DNA of 17,882 bases from CAZWKI01 sp964634645 (GCA_964634645.1 CAZWKI010000021.1:1-17882), one strand, 5' to 3'. Counted from the stretch's first letter, positions 6,009-13,352 are shown. Program-made: numbers and translations. Notes: a model not told the origin generated them from the sequence alone.

Positions 6009-7844
6009 TTATTGTTCCGTTGAAATATCAAGAAAATCTTCAATACTTTTTTTAATTGTCTTTGGTTTTATATTATGCATTGAATTATATTCAATTTGTT
6101 TTTTTCTACGACGCTCTACTTCTCTAATTGCTTTTCTCATTGAGTCAGTTATTTTATCAGCATAAAGAATTATTTTTCCTTTTACATTTCTTGCAGCTCT
6201 TCCCATTGTCTGCATGAGTGAAGTTTCTGATCTTAAAAATCCTTTACGGTCTGCATCTAAGATTGCAACAAGAGTTACTTCTGGTAAATCAAGCCCTTCA
6301 CGAAGTAAATTTACTCCAATTAACACATCAAATTTTCCAAGACGAAAGTTTTTTAGTATTTCATTTCTTTCAAAAGTTTTTACATCACTATGCACATAAT
6401 TTGATCTGAACTTTCTCTCTGTAAGATATGCGTGCAAATCCTCTGCTTGTTTTTTTGTAAGAGTATTAACAATGGTTCGCTCATTCTTTTTTGCTAATCT
6501 TTCAATTTCAATCATTATGTCATTAATTTGGCTTTTGTTGCGCTTTTTATCAAATACTGGTCTAATTTCCACTTCTGGGTCAATAAGGCCTGTAGGACGT
6601 ATAATTTGCTCCACAATGGCCTTAGAATGCTCATATTCGAACTTTCCAGGGGTTGCAGTGGTAAATAATACTTGTCCAATTCTGTCTCTAAACTCATTAA
6701 ATCTAAGAGGTCTATTGTCCAGAGCTGATGGTAATCTCCAGCCATATTTTACTAATGTTTCTTTTCTACTTCTATCACCTTCATACATTCCACGAATCTG
6801 TGGAACTCCGATATGGGACTCATCAATTACAGTAAGAAAATCTGGTTTCCCATTTTTCTTTGGAAAATATGCTAAGAGTGAGTCTGGTGCTTCTCCAGCT
6901 AATTTTCCAGAAAGGTGTCGAGAATAATTTTCTATTCCATGACAATATCCAATTGATCTCATCATTTCAATATCATATTTTGTACGTCTTTCAATTCTCT
7001 CTGATTCTAAATATAATTTATGCTTTTTAAAATATGATAATCTTTCTTTTAATTCACTTTTAATATTTTTTATTGCTTCCATGGTTTGAGGAACGGATGA
7101 GACAAAATGTTTTGGTGGAAAAATTATAATATCATTTAAATTTTCTAAAATATTTTGTGAAACATTATCAACAACACTTATGCTTTCAATTTTTTGATCC
7201 TGTAATTCTATTCTATAAGTAATATCCTCGTTCATTGGTTTTATTTCAAATACATCTGCTCTTATTCTAAATTGTCCACGAGCTAAAACTCCATTTGTTC
7301 TTTCAAAATGAATTTTAATAAGTTGTGAAACTAAATCAGCACGAGTTATATAATTATTTTTTTCTAAATAAATACTTGCGTCTTGGTAATTTTCTGGAAC
7401 TCCAAGATTATATATGCAAGAAACAGAAGCAACAACTATTACATCTCGTCTTGTTGATAATGCTGTTGTTGCTCCGTGACGCAATCTATCAATTTCTTGA
7501 TTTATCATTGCCTCTTTATCAATATAAGTATCTGTAATTGGTAAATATGCTTCTGGTTGATAATAATCGTAATATGATACGAAATAATGAACTGCATTTT
7601 CAGGAAAAAAGTTTTTGTATTCTCTATATAATTGTGCTGCAAGTGATTTGTTTGGTGCAATGACCAGTACTGGTTTATCAAGCTCTGAAATAATATTTGC
7701 AACTGTAAATGTTTTACCGCTTCCTGTAACCCCCATTAATGTTTGAAAATCAAAACCTTTCTCAAGACCTTTTTTGAGTTTAGTAATTGCCGTTGGTTGA
7801 TCACCAGCTGGCTTAAAATTTGATTTTAATTTAAATAATGACAT
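6009..7844 (-). CDS. uvrB: UvrABC system protein B (helicase-like subunit), lacking the UVR domain
   Basis: UvrB verifies damage delivered by UvrA and recruits UvrC. Seen in 611 residues: Walker A GVTGSGKT (38-45), the damage-probing beta-hairpin around YYDYYQPEAYLP (91-102), DESH (341-344), DNRPLRF (376-382), and motif VI QTMGRAARN (545-553). The protein ends NIKPKTIKKSIEDFLDISTEQ, just where the family normally continues through a linker into the C-terminal UVR domain that binds UvrC; E. coli UvrB is 673 residues. The stop is followed one base later by the uvrA ATG, so the truncation looks natural. UvrC in this window also lacks its matching segment. The start ATG has no SD and lies about 10 bases from an inverted repeat. 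Confidence 0.97.
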   Translation of the reverse strand: MSLFKLKSNFKPAGDQPTAITKLKKGLEKGFDFQTLMGVTGSGKTFTVANIISELDKPVLVIAPNKSLAAQLYREYKNFFPENAVHYFVSYYDYYQPEAYLPITDTYIDKEAMINQEIDRLRHGATTALSTRRDVIVVASVSCIYNLGVPENYQDASIYLEKNNYITRADLVSQLIKIHFERTNGVLARGQFRIRADVFEIKPMNEDITYRIELQDQKIESISVVDNVSQNILENLNDIIIFPPKHFVSSVPQTMEAIKNIKSELKERLSYFKKHKLYLESERIERRTKYDIEMMRSIGYCHGIENYSRHLSGKLAGEAPDSLLAYFPKKNGKPDFLTVIDESHIGVPQIRGMYEGDRSRKETLVKYGWRLPSALDNRPLRFNEFRDRIGQVLFTTATPGKFEYEHSKAIVEQIIRPTGLIDPEVEIRPVFDKKRNKSQINDIMIEIERLAKKNERTIVNTLTKKQAEDLHAYLTERKFRSNYVHSDVKTFERNEILKNFRLGKFDVLIGVNLLREGLDLPEVTLVAILDADRKGFLRSETSLMQTMGRAARNVKGKIILYADKITDSMRKAIREVERRRKKQIEYNSMHNIKPKTIKKSIEDFLDISTEQ

Positions 7845-7849
7845 ACTTT

Positions 7850-7978
7850 TAAATTCTAAATTCGAAATACGAAATTCTAAACAAATTCGAAAATTTAAAT
7901 CCCAATAAACTAAACTGTTTGTGATTTCTAATTTGAAATTTAAATATTGTTTAGTGTTTATGATTTAGAATTTCGTGC
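7850..7978. repeat. AT-rich imperfect inverted repeat upstream of uvrB (copy B)
   Basis: The left arm contains ACGAAATTCTAAA (7869-7881). The right arm contains its exact complement, TTTAGAATTTCGT (about 7964-7976). Inner words ATTTAAAT and CTAAAC also recur in inverted order. It is built like the repeats at 1146 and 13258 and likewise starts within about 10 bases of a start codon. Confidence 0.7.
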
Positions 7979-8001
7979 CTATGAATACAAAACATAAATC
8001 T

Positions 8002-8022
8002 CCCCACTTTCATTGTATGGGG
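8002..8022 (-). terminator. Weak hairpin after the YibE/F gene, possible terminator
   Basis: CCCCA (8002-8006) and TGGGG (8018-8022) form a 5-bp GC-rich stem in an AT-rich gap between the YibE/F stop and the uvrB repeat. The bases that follow on the minus strand are T-rich but not a clean U-run. I see no convincing promoter for uvrB in 7979-8089. Confidence 0.35.
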
Positions 8023-8089
8023 GTTATATGAATAAATTATATTAAGAGTTTATCAAAAAATATTATAGAAATCAATAATAATTAAAATT

Positions 8090-9268
8090 TTAAATATTTT
8101 TATTTTTTATTATCAAATATTTACTTGCCAAATATGTTGCAATGGGCATTGAAATTGCTATGCCAATGCTTCCAATAAGAGATCTTACTATTTCTGTTGC
8201 TATTAATTCATTGTTTATAACCTGAGAAAAAGACAAAAAAGGTTCTTGTCCGACTGAAAAAAGCAAAAGTAATGGAAGTGATGCGCCAGCATATGCAAGA
8301 AACAAGGTATTAACTATTGCACCCAAATGAGTATTTCCTATTTTATAGGCCATTTTGAAGACCTCTTTTGTTTTTAAGTTAGAATTTGCTTCTTTTATTT
8401 GTTTTACAGCTTCTATTTGACCAATTATTACATCATCCAAGACACCAACTGTTCCTATGAGTATTCCAGCCAATAATAATCCTTGAAAATTTATTTGATG
8501 CTTTGTAATACCTATCAAAAAAGACGCTTCTTCTTGTGCTATTCCACTAAGTCGTGTAAGTTTTGTAAAAATATAAGAAAGAATAAACGTTATTATCAAA
8601 GAAAAAAATACACTTATTATTGCAATATGAGATTTTTTGTGAAAACCTTCAGTTATATAAATTATGACAACAAGAATTACAAAAGCACCAATAAGTCCTA
8701 CAATAAGCGGATTTGCACCATTTAAAATTTGTGGCAATACAAATTTTATAATTATAAAAAAACTGATAGCTAGACTTATTAAAGACCTCAAGCCCTTAAA
8801 TGATCCAACTAATATTATTGAGATAACAAACAAAATAAATAATAAATATAGATAATTTTTTCTTACAAAATCTGTTATAAAAAATTTATCTTCTGAATCA
8901 CCATAGCTTGTTTTCTGAATCACTAATTTGTCTCCAGCTTTATAAGTTCCAATATTTACTATTTCAAAATTAGAAATTCCCTTATATTCAAATTGTTGTC
9001 CTTTAATGCTTCCATTCAAAGCTTCAAGTAATAAATTCTGTTGCTTTATTTTAAATCCATCTTCATTGTTTATAACTTCTTTTTCTTTTAAAACTTTTAT
9101 AACTCTTGCTTCAAATATTTCTTGTGATTCATTTATTATTTCTTCTTCAAGAATCAAAAAATTGTCTTGACTGCTTTCATCAAAATTTTCTTGAATTTGT
9201 TCTTGAGAGAAACAAATTCCAAACAGAGACACAAATAAAAATAATGTTATAAACAATATTTTTTTCAT
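8090..9268 (-). CDS. YibE/F family multi-pass membrane protein
   Basis: This 392-residue protein fits the YibE/F family; its molecular function is not established to my knowledge. It opens with a signal-peptide-like segment (1-21, KKILFITLFLFVSLFGICF), then an acidic exported domain of about 110 residues. About seven membrane spans follow, beginning near LYLLFILFVISIILVG. Family hallmarks are GTVGVLDDVIIGQ in the fifth span and IGNTHLGAIVNTLFLAYAG before and in the sixth. It is the last gene of a probable operon with the upstream membrane-protein genes, though a 67-base gap with several TATAAT-like words precedes it, so it may have its own promoter. The stop is TAA. Confidence 0.88.
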   Translation of the reverse strand: MKKILFITLFLFVSLFGICFSQEQIQENFDESSQDNFLILEEEIINESQEIFEARVIKVLKEKEVINNEDGFKIKQQNLLLEALNGSIKGQQFEYKGISNFEIVNIGTYKAGDKLVIQKTSYGDSEDKFFITDFVRKNYLYLLFILFVISIILVGSFKGLRSLISLAISFFIIIKFVLPQILNGANPLIVGLIGAFVILVVIIYITEGFHKKSHIAIISVFFSLIITFILSYIFTKLTRLSGIAQEEASFLIGITKHQINFQGLLLAGILIGTVGVLDDVIIGQIEAVKQIKEANSNLKTKEVFKMAYKIGNTHLGAIVNTLFLAYAGASLPLLLLFSVGQEPFLSFSQVINNELIATEIVRSLIGSIGIAISMPIATYLASKYLIIKNKNI

Positions 9269-9335
9269 AAAATTAATTTATAAAATTAGCAAAATTAATT
9301 TTTCTCTTAAATATTTTTATAATAATTATAAATTA

Positions 9336-9677
9336 TTACAAAAATAAATTTAAAATTATGAGCAAAGCAAAATAAGCAAATGTTATTATAAACAAACCAA
9401 TAACATTATAAATTACTAATTTCATTGCTTCTTTTTTATCACCATTCAAATAAAGCATTATGGCTTTCCCAAATATCAAAAGCCCCATAATTGTAACCGA
9501 TAAAACCAATAATAACAAAATGGCTATTGGAATCAAAACACTACGGTCATAAACAAAAATCTTTTCCATGTTGTTCATTAAGATAGATACAGCGATGACA
9601 TACAAAAAAGCAAAAAACGAATAAAGCATTGATTGCTCTTTTAAATTTAGTCCATTGGATTTTTTTTTAAAAATCAT
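9336..9677 (-). CDS. Small membrane protein (113 aa), hypothetical
   Basis: About three hydrophobic helices (roughly residues 17-36, 45-77 and 86-112) separated by short charged loops. The N-terminus is MIFKKKSNGLNLKEQSM and the loop between helices 2 and 3 is NGDKKEAMK. No family is recognised. It begins 14 bases after the stop of the upstream membrane protein gene on the same strand, so co-transcription is likely. The composition is strongly AT-driven (Ile, Leu, Phe). Confidence 0.7.
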   Translation of the reverse strand: MIFKKKSNGLNLKEQSMLYSFFAFLYVIAVSILMNNMEKIFVYDRSVLIPIAILLLLVLSVTIMGLLIFGKAIMLYLNGDKKEAMKLVIYNVIGLFIITFAYFALLIILNLFL

Positions 9678-9691
9678 AGTTTTTATATTAA

Positions 9692-10231
9692 TTATTTATT
9701 TTCTAAATTAATATTTGTTGTAATTTTATTTATTTCTAAATTTTTTTGTTTTTTAATTTCTAAAATTATCAAAAAAACGTAAATAAGTGAAGGAATAATA
9801 AGTAGTAATGCAACAATTAAATTAAGATCATACCAAGAACGATAAGGAAGATTCTTCTCTTGAATTGGTAAAACATATGAAAAAATTAAAACATATATTC
9901 CGGAAGACAATAATCCAATGTTAATTATTAAAATCGGCCAAAATATCTTTCGAAAACATAAAAATAAAGAAAAAATAGAAAATATTAAAATTAAAAAGAA
10001 GAAAAATCCCCCCGCTAACACATAATGCAAAAAAATAAATATTGATATTATGTTTATTAAAATTAATAAAATTCTAAAAAATTTAAATTTATAAACCAAA
10101 TAAGGTATTAAAAAAATTATTAAAATCGGAATAAAAAATAGTTTTTTATGATCACGGGAATTAATAAAAAATAATGGAAAAAGACATATAAAGGAAAAAA
10201 ATGATAATATTATTTTTTGAATTTTATTCAT
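9692..10231 (-). CDS. Multi-pass membrane protein (179 aa), hypothetical
   Basis: Almost entirely hydrophobic, with about six predicted spans and short basic loops such as SRDHKK and KFKFFR. The polar tail after residue 155 (EIKKQKNLEINKITTNINLENK) is probably cytoplasmic. No motif or family is recognised. It starts 4 bases after the stop of the cytochrome b5-like gene and ends 14 bases before the 113-residue gene, placing it inside a tight minus-strand operon. The coding sequence is among the most AT-rich in the window. Confidence 0.7.
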   Translation of the reverse strand: MNKIQKIILSFFSFICLFPLFFINSRDHKKLFFIPILIIFLIPYLVYKFKFFRILLILINIISIFIFLHYVLAGGFFFFLILIFSIFSLFLCFRKIFWPILIINIGLLSSGIYVLIFSYVLPIQEKNLPYRSWYDLNLIVALLLIIPSLIYVFLIILEIKKQKNLEINKITTNINLENK

Positions 10232-10235
10232 CTTT

Positions 10236-10619
10236 TTATTTAATTATATATTTGTTTAACACATCGCTTGTTTGTGAACTGTTGTGTTTTCTTATTTCAC
10301 TAAAAGCTTCTGTGCCATCTTTACCACATATTGATATTAAATCAGAATTGCCACTTGGGTGTTCTTTTGAAGAAATATATTCTGTTATATTATAAATTTT
10401 ACCATTTATCATAGTCCAACAATCAGATTCTGTGTTGTGAGAAGAAATATCAATGTTATCTGTAATTTTTATGTCATTATTTACACTTTGATTTATTGTG
10501 TTTATATCTTCTATATTTGTGGTTTGTTTTGAACAAGCTGATAATGCAAAGACAATTAATATACAAAATAAAGCTAGTGATGCTTTTTTCAACCCGTTAG
10601 ATATTTTTTGATTGTTCAT
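10236..10619 (-). CDS. Cytochrome b5-like heme-binding lipoprotein
   Basis: This 127-residue protein has a lipoprotein signal: a basic start, hydrophobic core (13-26) and lipobox LSAC with the acylated Cys at 29. A Ser/Asn-rich linker to about residue 60 is followed by one cytochrome b5 domain: HNTESDCWTMINGKIYNIT (61-79), first heme ligand in HPSG (His87), GKDGTEAF (99-106), and a probable second ligand His112 in RKHNSSQ. It would be a membrane-anchored, outward-facing heme protein carrying electrons or heme; partners are unknown. It is the first gene of the probable operon reaching to the YibE/F gene. A TATAAT at 10717-10712 is a possible -10 box without a good -35. The family call is solid; the role is not known. 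Confidence 0.88.
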   Translation of the reverse strand: MNNQKISNGLKKASLALFCILIVFALSACSKQTTNIEDINTINQSVNNDIKITDNIDISSHNTESDCWTMINGKIYNITEYISSKEHPSGNSDLISICGKDGTEAFSEIRKHNSSQTSDVLNKYIIK

Positions 10620-10762
10620 ATTTTTGTTTAATTTCTAAAAAATTTATTTATTTTAAAACACAAAACCAAAGATAAAATTTATCTAATGGGTTTCATGATT
10701 TATTGTTAATAATTATATTATTATTTTAACATATTTTTGATTTAAATAAAAAAACAGTTTAG
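10620..10762. other. AT-rich intergenic spacer
   Basis: No ORF worth calling. It holds a short perfect palindromic word pair, AGATAA/TTATCT around 10670-10684, and TATAAT on the minus strand at 10717-10712 as the only promoter-like element for the cytochrome b5-like gene. Confidence 0.4.
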
Positions 10763-10796
10763 AAAAAATAAAAGCCGCTGGGCGAACCATGCGGCT
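10763..10796 (-). terminator. Intrinsic terminator after the GC-rich membrane gene
   Basis: The stem AGCCGC (10773-10778)/GCGGCT (10791-10796) encloses a 12-base loop. On the minus strand it is followed by TTTTATTTTTT. On the plus strand it is followed by GTTTTT, so it could work both ways. Confidence 0.8.
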
Positions 10797-10803
10797 GTTT
10801 TTG

Positions 10804-10834
10804 GAGAACCCTGATGGGAACTCAGGGAAATCTC
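10804..10834 (-). repeat. 3'-UTR hairpin of the GC-rich membrane gene
   Basis: CCCTGA (10809-10814) pairs with TCAGGG (10822-10827) over a 7-base loop. Outer GAGA/TCTC (10804-10807 and 10831-10834) can extend it. It directly follows the stop codon and lies before the terminator hairpin. Confidence 0.55.
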
Positions 10835-11396
10835 AGATAGAGGTTTGAAATTTTTCTTTCTTCAGCTGTCTAAATCGGATTACTGGCAGCTTATTAATGC
10901 ATAGTTTGATCAGGATGAGGGTTGAAGGAATTGTTACTAAGCCCCAATGTGGATTTATTTTCCAATCCACAATTGGATAAATAATCAGCGCCACAATGAC
11001 TGATAGTAGCACCGAATAAACTGGATACCACAACCCGTGTTTCTCTGCCGGTATAAGACTTGCAATCCACATAGCTATTCCGAAACAGAAAATTGATAGT
11101 GTGACTGGGTACATTCCCAACCAATATCCACTAACCCAATCGGCGACATGGATGCCTGCGGCCACAGAAAGCGATGTTACGATAATGCTTTTCCATCCAA
11201 TCTTGGTATTCATAATAAAGTTCATGATCCCAAAGATGGCAAAGGCGCCAAGTAAGATCATTCCGGCTTCGCTACCGCCGACGTAACCAGCGGTATCGCG
11301 AATTGAGGCCATTGGTTCCCAAGCCATGAAAAGACCCAAAGTGACCACAACTAACAGTATGGCGATGGATAATTTTTTCATTAGATTCTGAGACAT
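10833..11396 (-). CDS. Multi-pass membrane protein (187 aa), unknown family, probably foreign
   Basis: About six membrane spans, beginning LSIAILLVVVTLGLFMAW (9-26), with the polar segments EPMASIRDTAGYVGGSEAG, VADWVSGYWLG and IPAEKHGLWYP between them. No family is recognised with confidence. It is unlike its neighbours in base content: I count 158 G or C in the 360 bases 10921-11280 (44%), against 15 of 60 in 9781-9840. It is also the only gene with a strong SD (AAGGAGG about 6 bases before ATG) and the only complete gene ending in TGA. A consensus promoter and a terminator enclose it, making a self-contained cassette. Recent horizontal acquisition is the best reading; a binning or assembly chimera is possible, though flanking sequence on both sides is of the usual AT-rich type. 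Confidence 0.85.
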   Translation of the reverse strand: MSQNLMKKLSIAILLVVVTLGLFMAWEPMASIRDTAGYVGGSEAGMILLGAFAIFGIMNFIMNTKIGWKSIIVTSLSVAAGIHVADWVSGYWLGMYPVTLSIFCFGIAMWIASLIPAEKHGLWYPVYSVLLSVIVALIIYPIVDWKINPHWGLVTIPSTLILIKLCINKLPVIRFRQLKKEKFQTSI

Positions 11397-11399
11397 TGT

Positions 11400-11408
11400 C
11401 TCCTCCTT
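11400..11408 (-). promoter_or_regulatory. Strong Shine-Dalgarno, unusual for this window
   Basis: AAGGAGGAG on the minus strand ends just upstream of ACAATG and fixes the start of the 187-residue membrane protein. No other gene in the window has an SD of this strength. Confidence 0.8.
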
Positions 11409-11430
11409 AATGTGTTTTTTTATTAATCAA

Positions 11431-11459
11431 ATCATATCATATTTATAATATTTTGTCAA
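11431..11459 (-). promoter_or_regulatory. Consensus sigma70-type promoter for the 187-residue membrane protein
   Basis: TTGACA (11459-11454), a spacer of exactly 17 bp, and TATGAT (11436-11431). This is the best promoter match in the window. It starts transcription about 30 bases before the ATG. Confidence 0.8.
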
Positions 11460-11475
11460 TAGATAAATGGTAAAC

Positions 11476-11499
11476 AAAAAAACACTGATTTTCACAATG
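11476..11499 (-). terminator. Intrinsic terminator of the tRNA-Gln transcript
   Basis: The stem CATTG (11499-11495)/CAGTG (11487-11483), with one G-U pair, is followed by seven U (11482-11476) on the minus strand. It lies 13 bases beyond the tRNA 3' end. Confidence 0.6.
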
Positions 11500-11511
11500 T
11501 TTCTTTGATGG

Positions 11512-11582
11512 CTCGGGGACTAGGATTTGAACCCAGATAAACAGGACCAGAACCTGTTGTCCTACCATTAGACGATCCCCGA
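11512..11582 (-). tRNA. tRNA-Gln, anticodon CUG
   Basis: The minus strand folds as a full cloverleaf of 71 nt. The acceptor stem is UCGGGGA/UCCCCGA, the D stem GUCU/GGAC with loop AAUGGUA, the anticodon stem ACAGG/CCUGU with loop UUCUGGU (anticodon CUG, reading CAG), a 4-nt variable loop, and T stem CUGGG/CCUAG with loop UUCAAAU. The discriminator is G73, as expected for glutamine tRNA. CCA is not encoded. It lies between dnaX (upstream, same strand) and the GC-richer membrane gene. Confidence 0.93.
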
Positions 11583-11594
11583 ATAATAAAAAAT

Positions 11595-11623
11595 ATTATA
11601 ATATAAAAATATTAAATAGTAAA
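11595..11623 (-). promoter_or_regulatory. Probable tRNA-Gln promoter overlapping the dnaX terminator hairpin
   Basis: TATAAT (11600-11595) lies 13 bases before the tRNA 5' end. With a 17-bp spacer the -35 is TTTACT (11623-11618), which falls inside the hairpin that follows dnaX. Confidence 0.5.
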
Positions 11624-11643
11624 TATTGTGATATTTACTATTT
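11614..11643 (-). terminator. Perfect 13-bp hairpin after dnaX
   Basis: AAATAGTAAATAT (11614-11626) is exactly complementary to ATATTTACTATTT (11631-11643), with loop TGTG. It begins 23 bases past the dnaX stop and is followed on the minus strand by AATATTTTTATA. The stem is AT-rich and the U-run is broken, so termination may be partial. Confidence 0.55.
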
Positions 11644-11666
11644 TTACTTTTTTATTTTGATTTTTC

Positions 11667-13256
11667 TTACATCATTTCTCCACCAAAACTCTGTATCAAA
11701 TCTTCAACTAGTACATTATTTTCCTCAGAGTTTTTATCAATAATATTCATTTTCTGATGATTTTCTTCATAATTTTCATCTATTTCAGCACCTATCAAAA
11801 TATTTTCATTTAAAATTCCTGACAATATCTCCTCTATTGCTTTTTTGTTTTTGTTGTCTAGTATTCTATCTATATGAAATTTATATTGAAAAGCAATTAT
11901 GAGTCTACCATTATCAATTCTTATTGGATGACCAACTTTTACAAAAGCAGAGAGAGAATGATTATAATCTTTTAGATTTATAAAAAGCTGTGGCCAAACT
12001 TTTATTATATCATTGATGCTGGATTTTATATTATTAATTATTTTTTTTGAAACTTCACTTTCTTTTTTTGTTTCTTCTTTTTCTATATCTTGTTTTGATC
12101 CTGAGCTTGTCGAAGGATTTTTCTCTGGTTTTATAAAAAAATTATTGTTCTCTTCTTTTTTATCAAAAAATTTGCTTTTTATTGAAACAATAGCCATCTC
12201 CAGTGGAAGCTGTTTAAATCTATCGTTTTTTAAATGTTCAAATGTTTCAAAAAATTCTTTCAATATCCCGTGCCAAGTTATTAAATCCAATTTTTCAGAT
12301 TGTTCAATAATTTTTTGTTCAATATTTTTATCAATATCCCACATATAATCTTGGCTAGCTCCAGATAATTTTACAAGAACTACTTTTCTTAAATAATTTA
12401 TCAACTCTTCTGAAAAATATTGCAAATCAATCCCGTTTGTAATCAATCTATCTAAATTTTTTATTGCAAAATCAAATTTTTCAGAAATAATATTGTCTAT
12501 TATGTCTACTATTAATTCAAAATTTGATTTAGGCAAAATCAAACTTGCCGTATCCATATTTATTTCACTTCCATCTGACAAAGACAAAATTTGTCCCAAA
12601 ATAGAAAGTGCGTCCCTTACGTATCCACCGCTATGTCTTGAAATTTGTTCTAATACTTCTTCAGAAATTTTTACATTTTCTCTGTCACAAACATTTTTCA
12701 TATGCATTTTGAGTTTATCTAAATCAATCACTTTGAACTCAAATCTTTCGCACCTTGAAACAATTGTTGCTGGAAGCTTATGAAATTCAGTTGTAGCGAG
12801 TATAAAAATTGCATGCCTTGGTGGCTCTTCAAGTGTTTTTAGAAGTGCATTAAACGCTTCTATTGTAAGCATGTGAGCCTCGTCTATTATAAAAATTTTG
12901 TATTTTCCATTTGTTGGTGGATATTTCACCATTTCACGAAGTTCTCTTATTTCATTTATTCCACGATTAGAAGCGGCGTCTATTTCAATAAGATTCAAAT
13001 AGTTTCCATTGCTAATGGCTTTGCAACTATCACATTCATTGCAGGGCTCAAATCCAACTCTATTTGTACAATTCAAAGATTTTGCAAAGATACGAGCAAG
13101 CGTTGTTTTTCCAATACCACGAGCACCCAAAAAAAGATAGGCGTGTGACAATTTGCCTGTTTCTATTTCATTTTCTAGAGTTATTTTAATATGATCTTGA
13201 CCAATAAGCTCTTCAAATTTTTGAGGTCTATATTTAAGATATAGCGTTTTTGACAT
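11667..13256 (-). CDS. dnaX: DNA polymerase III subunit gamma/tau (clamp loader ATPase)
   Basis: DnaX is the ATPase motor of the clamp loader in replication. Seen in 529 residues: KYRPQKFEELIGQ (8-20), Walker A GARGIGKT (44-51), a zinc module C63-x8-C72-x2-C75-x2-C78, Walker B IFIIDEAH (121-128), LLKTLEEPP (138-146) and the sensor/arginine-finger motif SRCERF (167-172). Domain III follows to about 365, then a lysine-glutamate linker and a C-terminal domain ending LVEDLIQSFGGEMM. The linker contains NPSTSSGSK (380-388), encoded by a dispersed repeat. I see no A-rich slippery site or out-of-frame stop suggesting a separate gamma form. The start ATG has no SD and touches an inverted repeat at 13258. 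Confidence 0.97.
   Translation of the reverse strand: MSKTLYLKYRPQKFEELIGQDHIKITLENEIETGKLSHAYLFLGARGIGKTTLARIFAKSLNCTNRVGFEPCNECDSCKAISNGNYLNLIEIDAASNRGINEIRELREMVKYPPTNGKYKIFIIDEAHMLTIEAFNALLKTLEEPPRHAIFILATTEFHKLPATIVSRCERFEFKVIDLDKLKMHMKNVCDRENVKISEEVLEQISRHSGGYVRDALSILGQILSLSDGSEINMDTASLILPKSNFELIVDIIDNIISEKFDFAIKNLDRLITNGIDLQYFSEELINYLRKVVLVKLSGASQDYMWDIDKNIEQKIIEQSEKLDLITWHGILKEFFETFEHLKNDRFKQLPLEMAIVSIKSKFFDKKEENNNFFIKPEKNPSTSSGSKQDIEKEETKKESEVSKKIINNIKSSINDIIKVWPQLFINLKDYNHSLSAFVKVGHPIRIDNGRLIIAFQYKFHIDRILDNKNKKAIEEILSGILNENILIGAEIDENYEENHQKMNIIDKNSEENNVLVEDLIQSFGGEMM
12099..12117. repeat. Dispersed repeat inserted in frame in dnaX
   Basis: TCCTGAGCTTGTCGAAGGA, an imperfectly palindromic GC-rich word in AT-rich coding sequence. 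In frame it encodes PSTSSGS in the flexible linker of DnaX. From memory this word is a widespread dispersed element in CPR and other bacteria, typically yielding PSTSSG-type peptides. Confidence 0.65.
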
Positions 13257-13257
13257 G

Positions 13258-13340
13258 AATTTAGGGTTTAGTATTTAGTAATTAGGGTTTAGGGCTTAGT
13301 TCAACTAGACGCTAAAAACTAAACTCTAATAACTATCATA
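13258..13340. repeat. Inverted repeat upstream of dnaX (copy C)
   Basis: The left arm TAGTAATTAGGGTTTAG (about 13280-13296) matches the reverse complement of the right arm, which contains CTAAACTCTAATAACTA (about 13320-13336); mismatches are few. TTTAG words are repeated throughout. It begins two bases from the dnaX start codon and so would form most of its 5' leader if transcription starts from the weak TAAAAT box at 13351-13346. Confidence 0.7.
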
Positions 13341-13352
13341 GATACATTTTAC

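Noticed and set aside
6008..6043. Upstream extension of UvrA to ATG 6043
   Set aside because: It would overlap uvrB and add 12 non-conserved residues; the Met at 6007 matches the normal UvrA start and sits one base after the uvrB stop.
6472..6927. A 151-codon plus-strand ORF inside uvrB, and similar long antisense ORFs in uvrA, dnaX and the ATPase gene
   Set aside because: All lie opposite well-conserved genes and read as low-complexity products of the complementary strand.
12105..12180. Programmed frameshift in dnaX producing a gamma form
   Set aside because: No run of the A AAA AAG type followed by a near out-of-frame stop is visible in the linker region.
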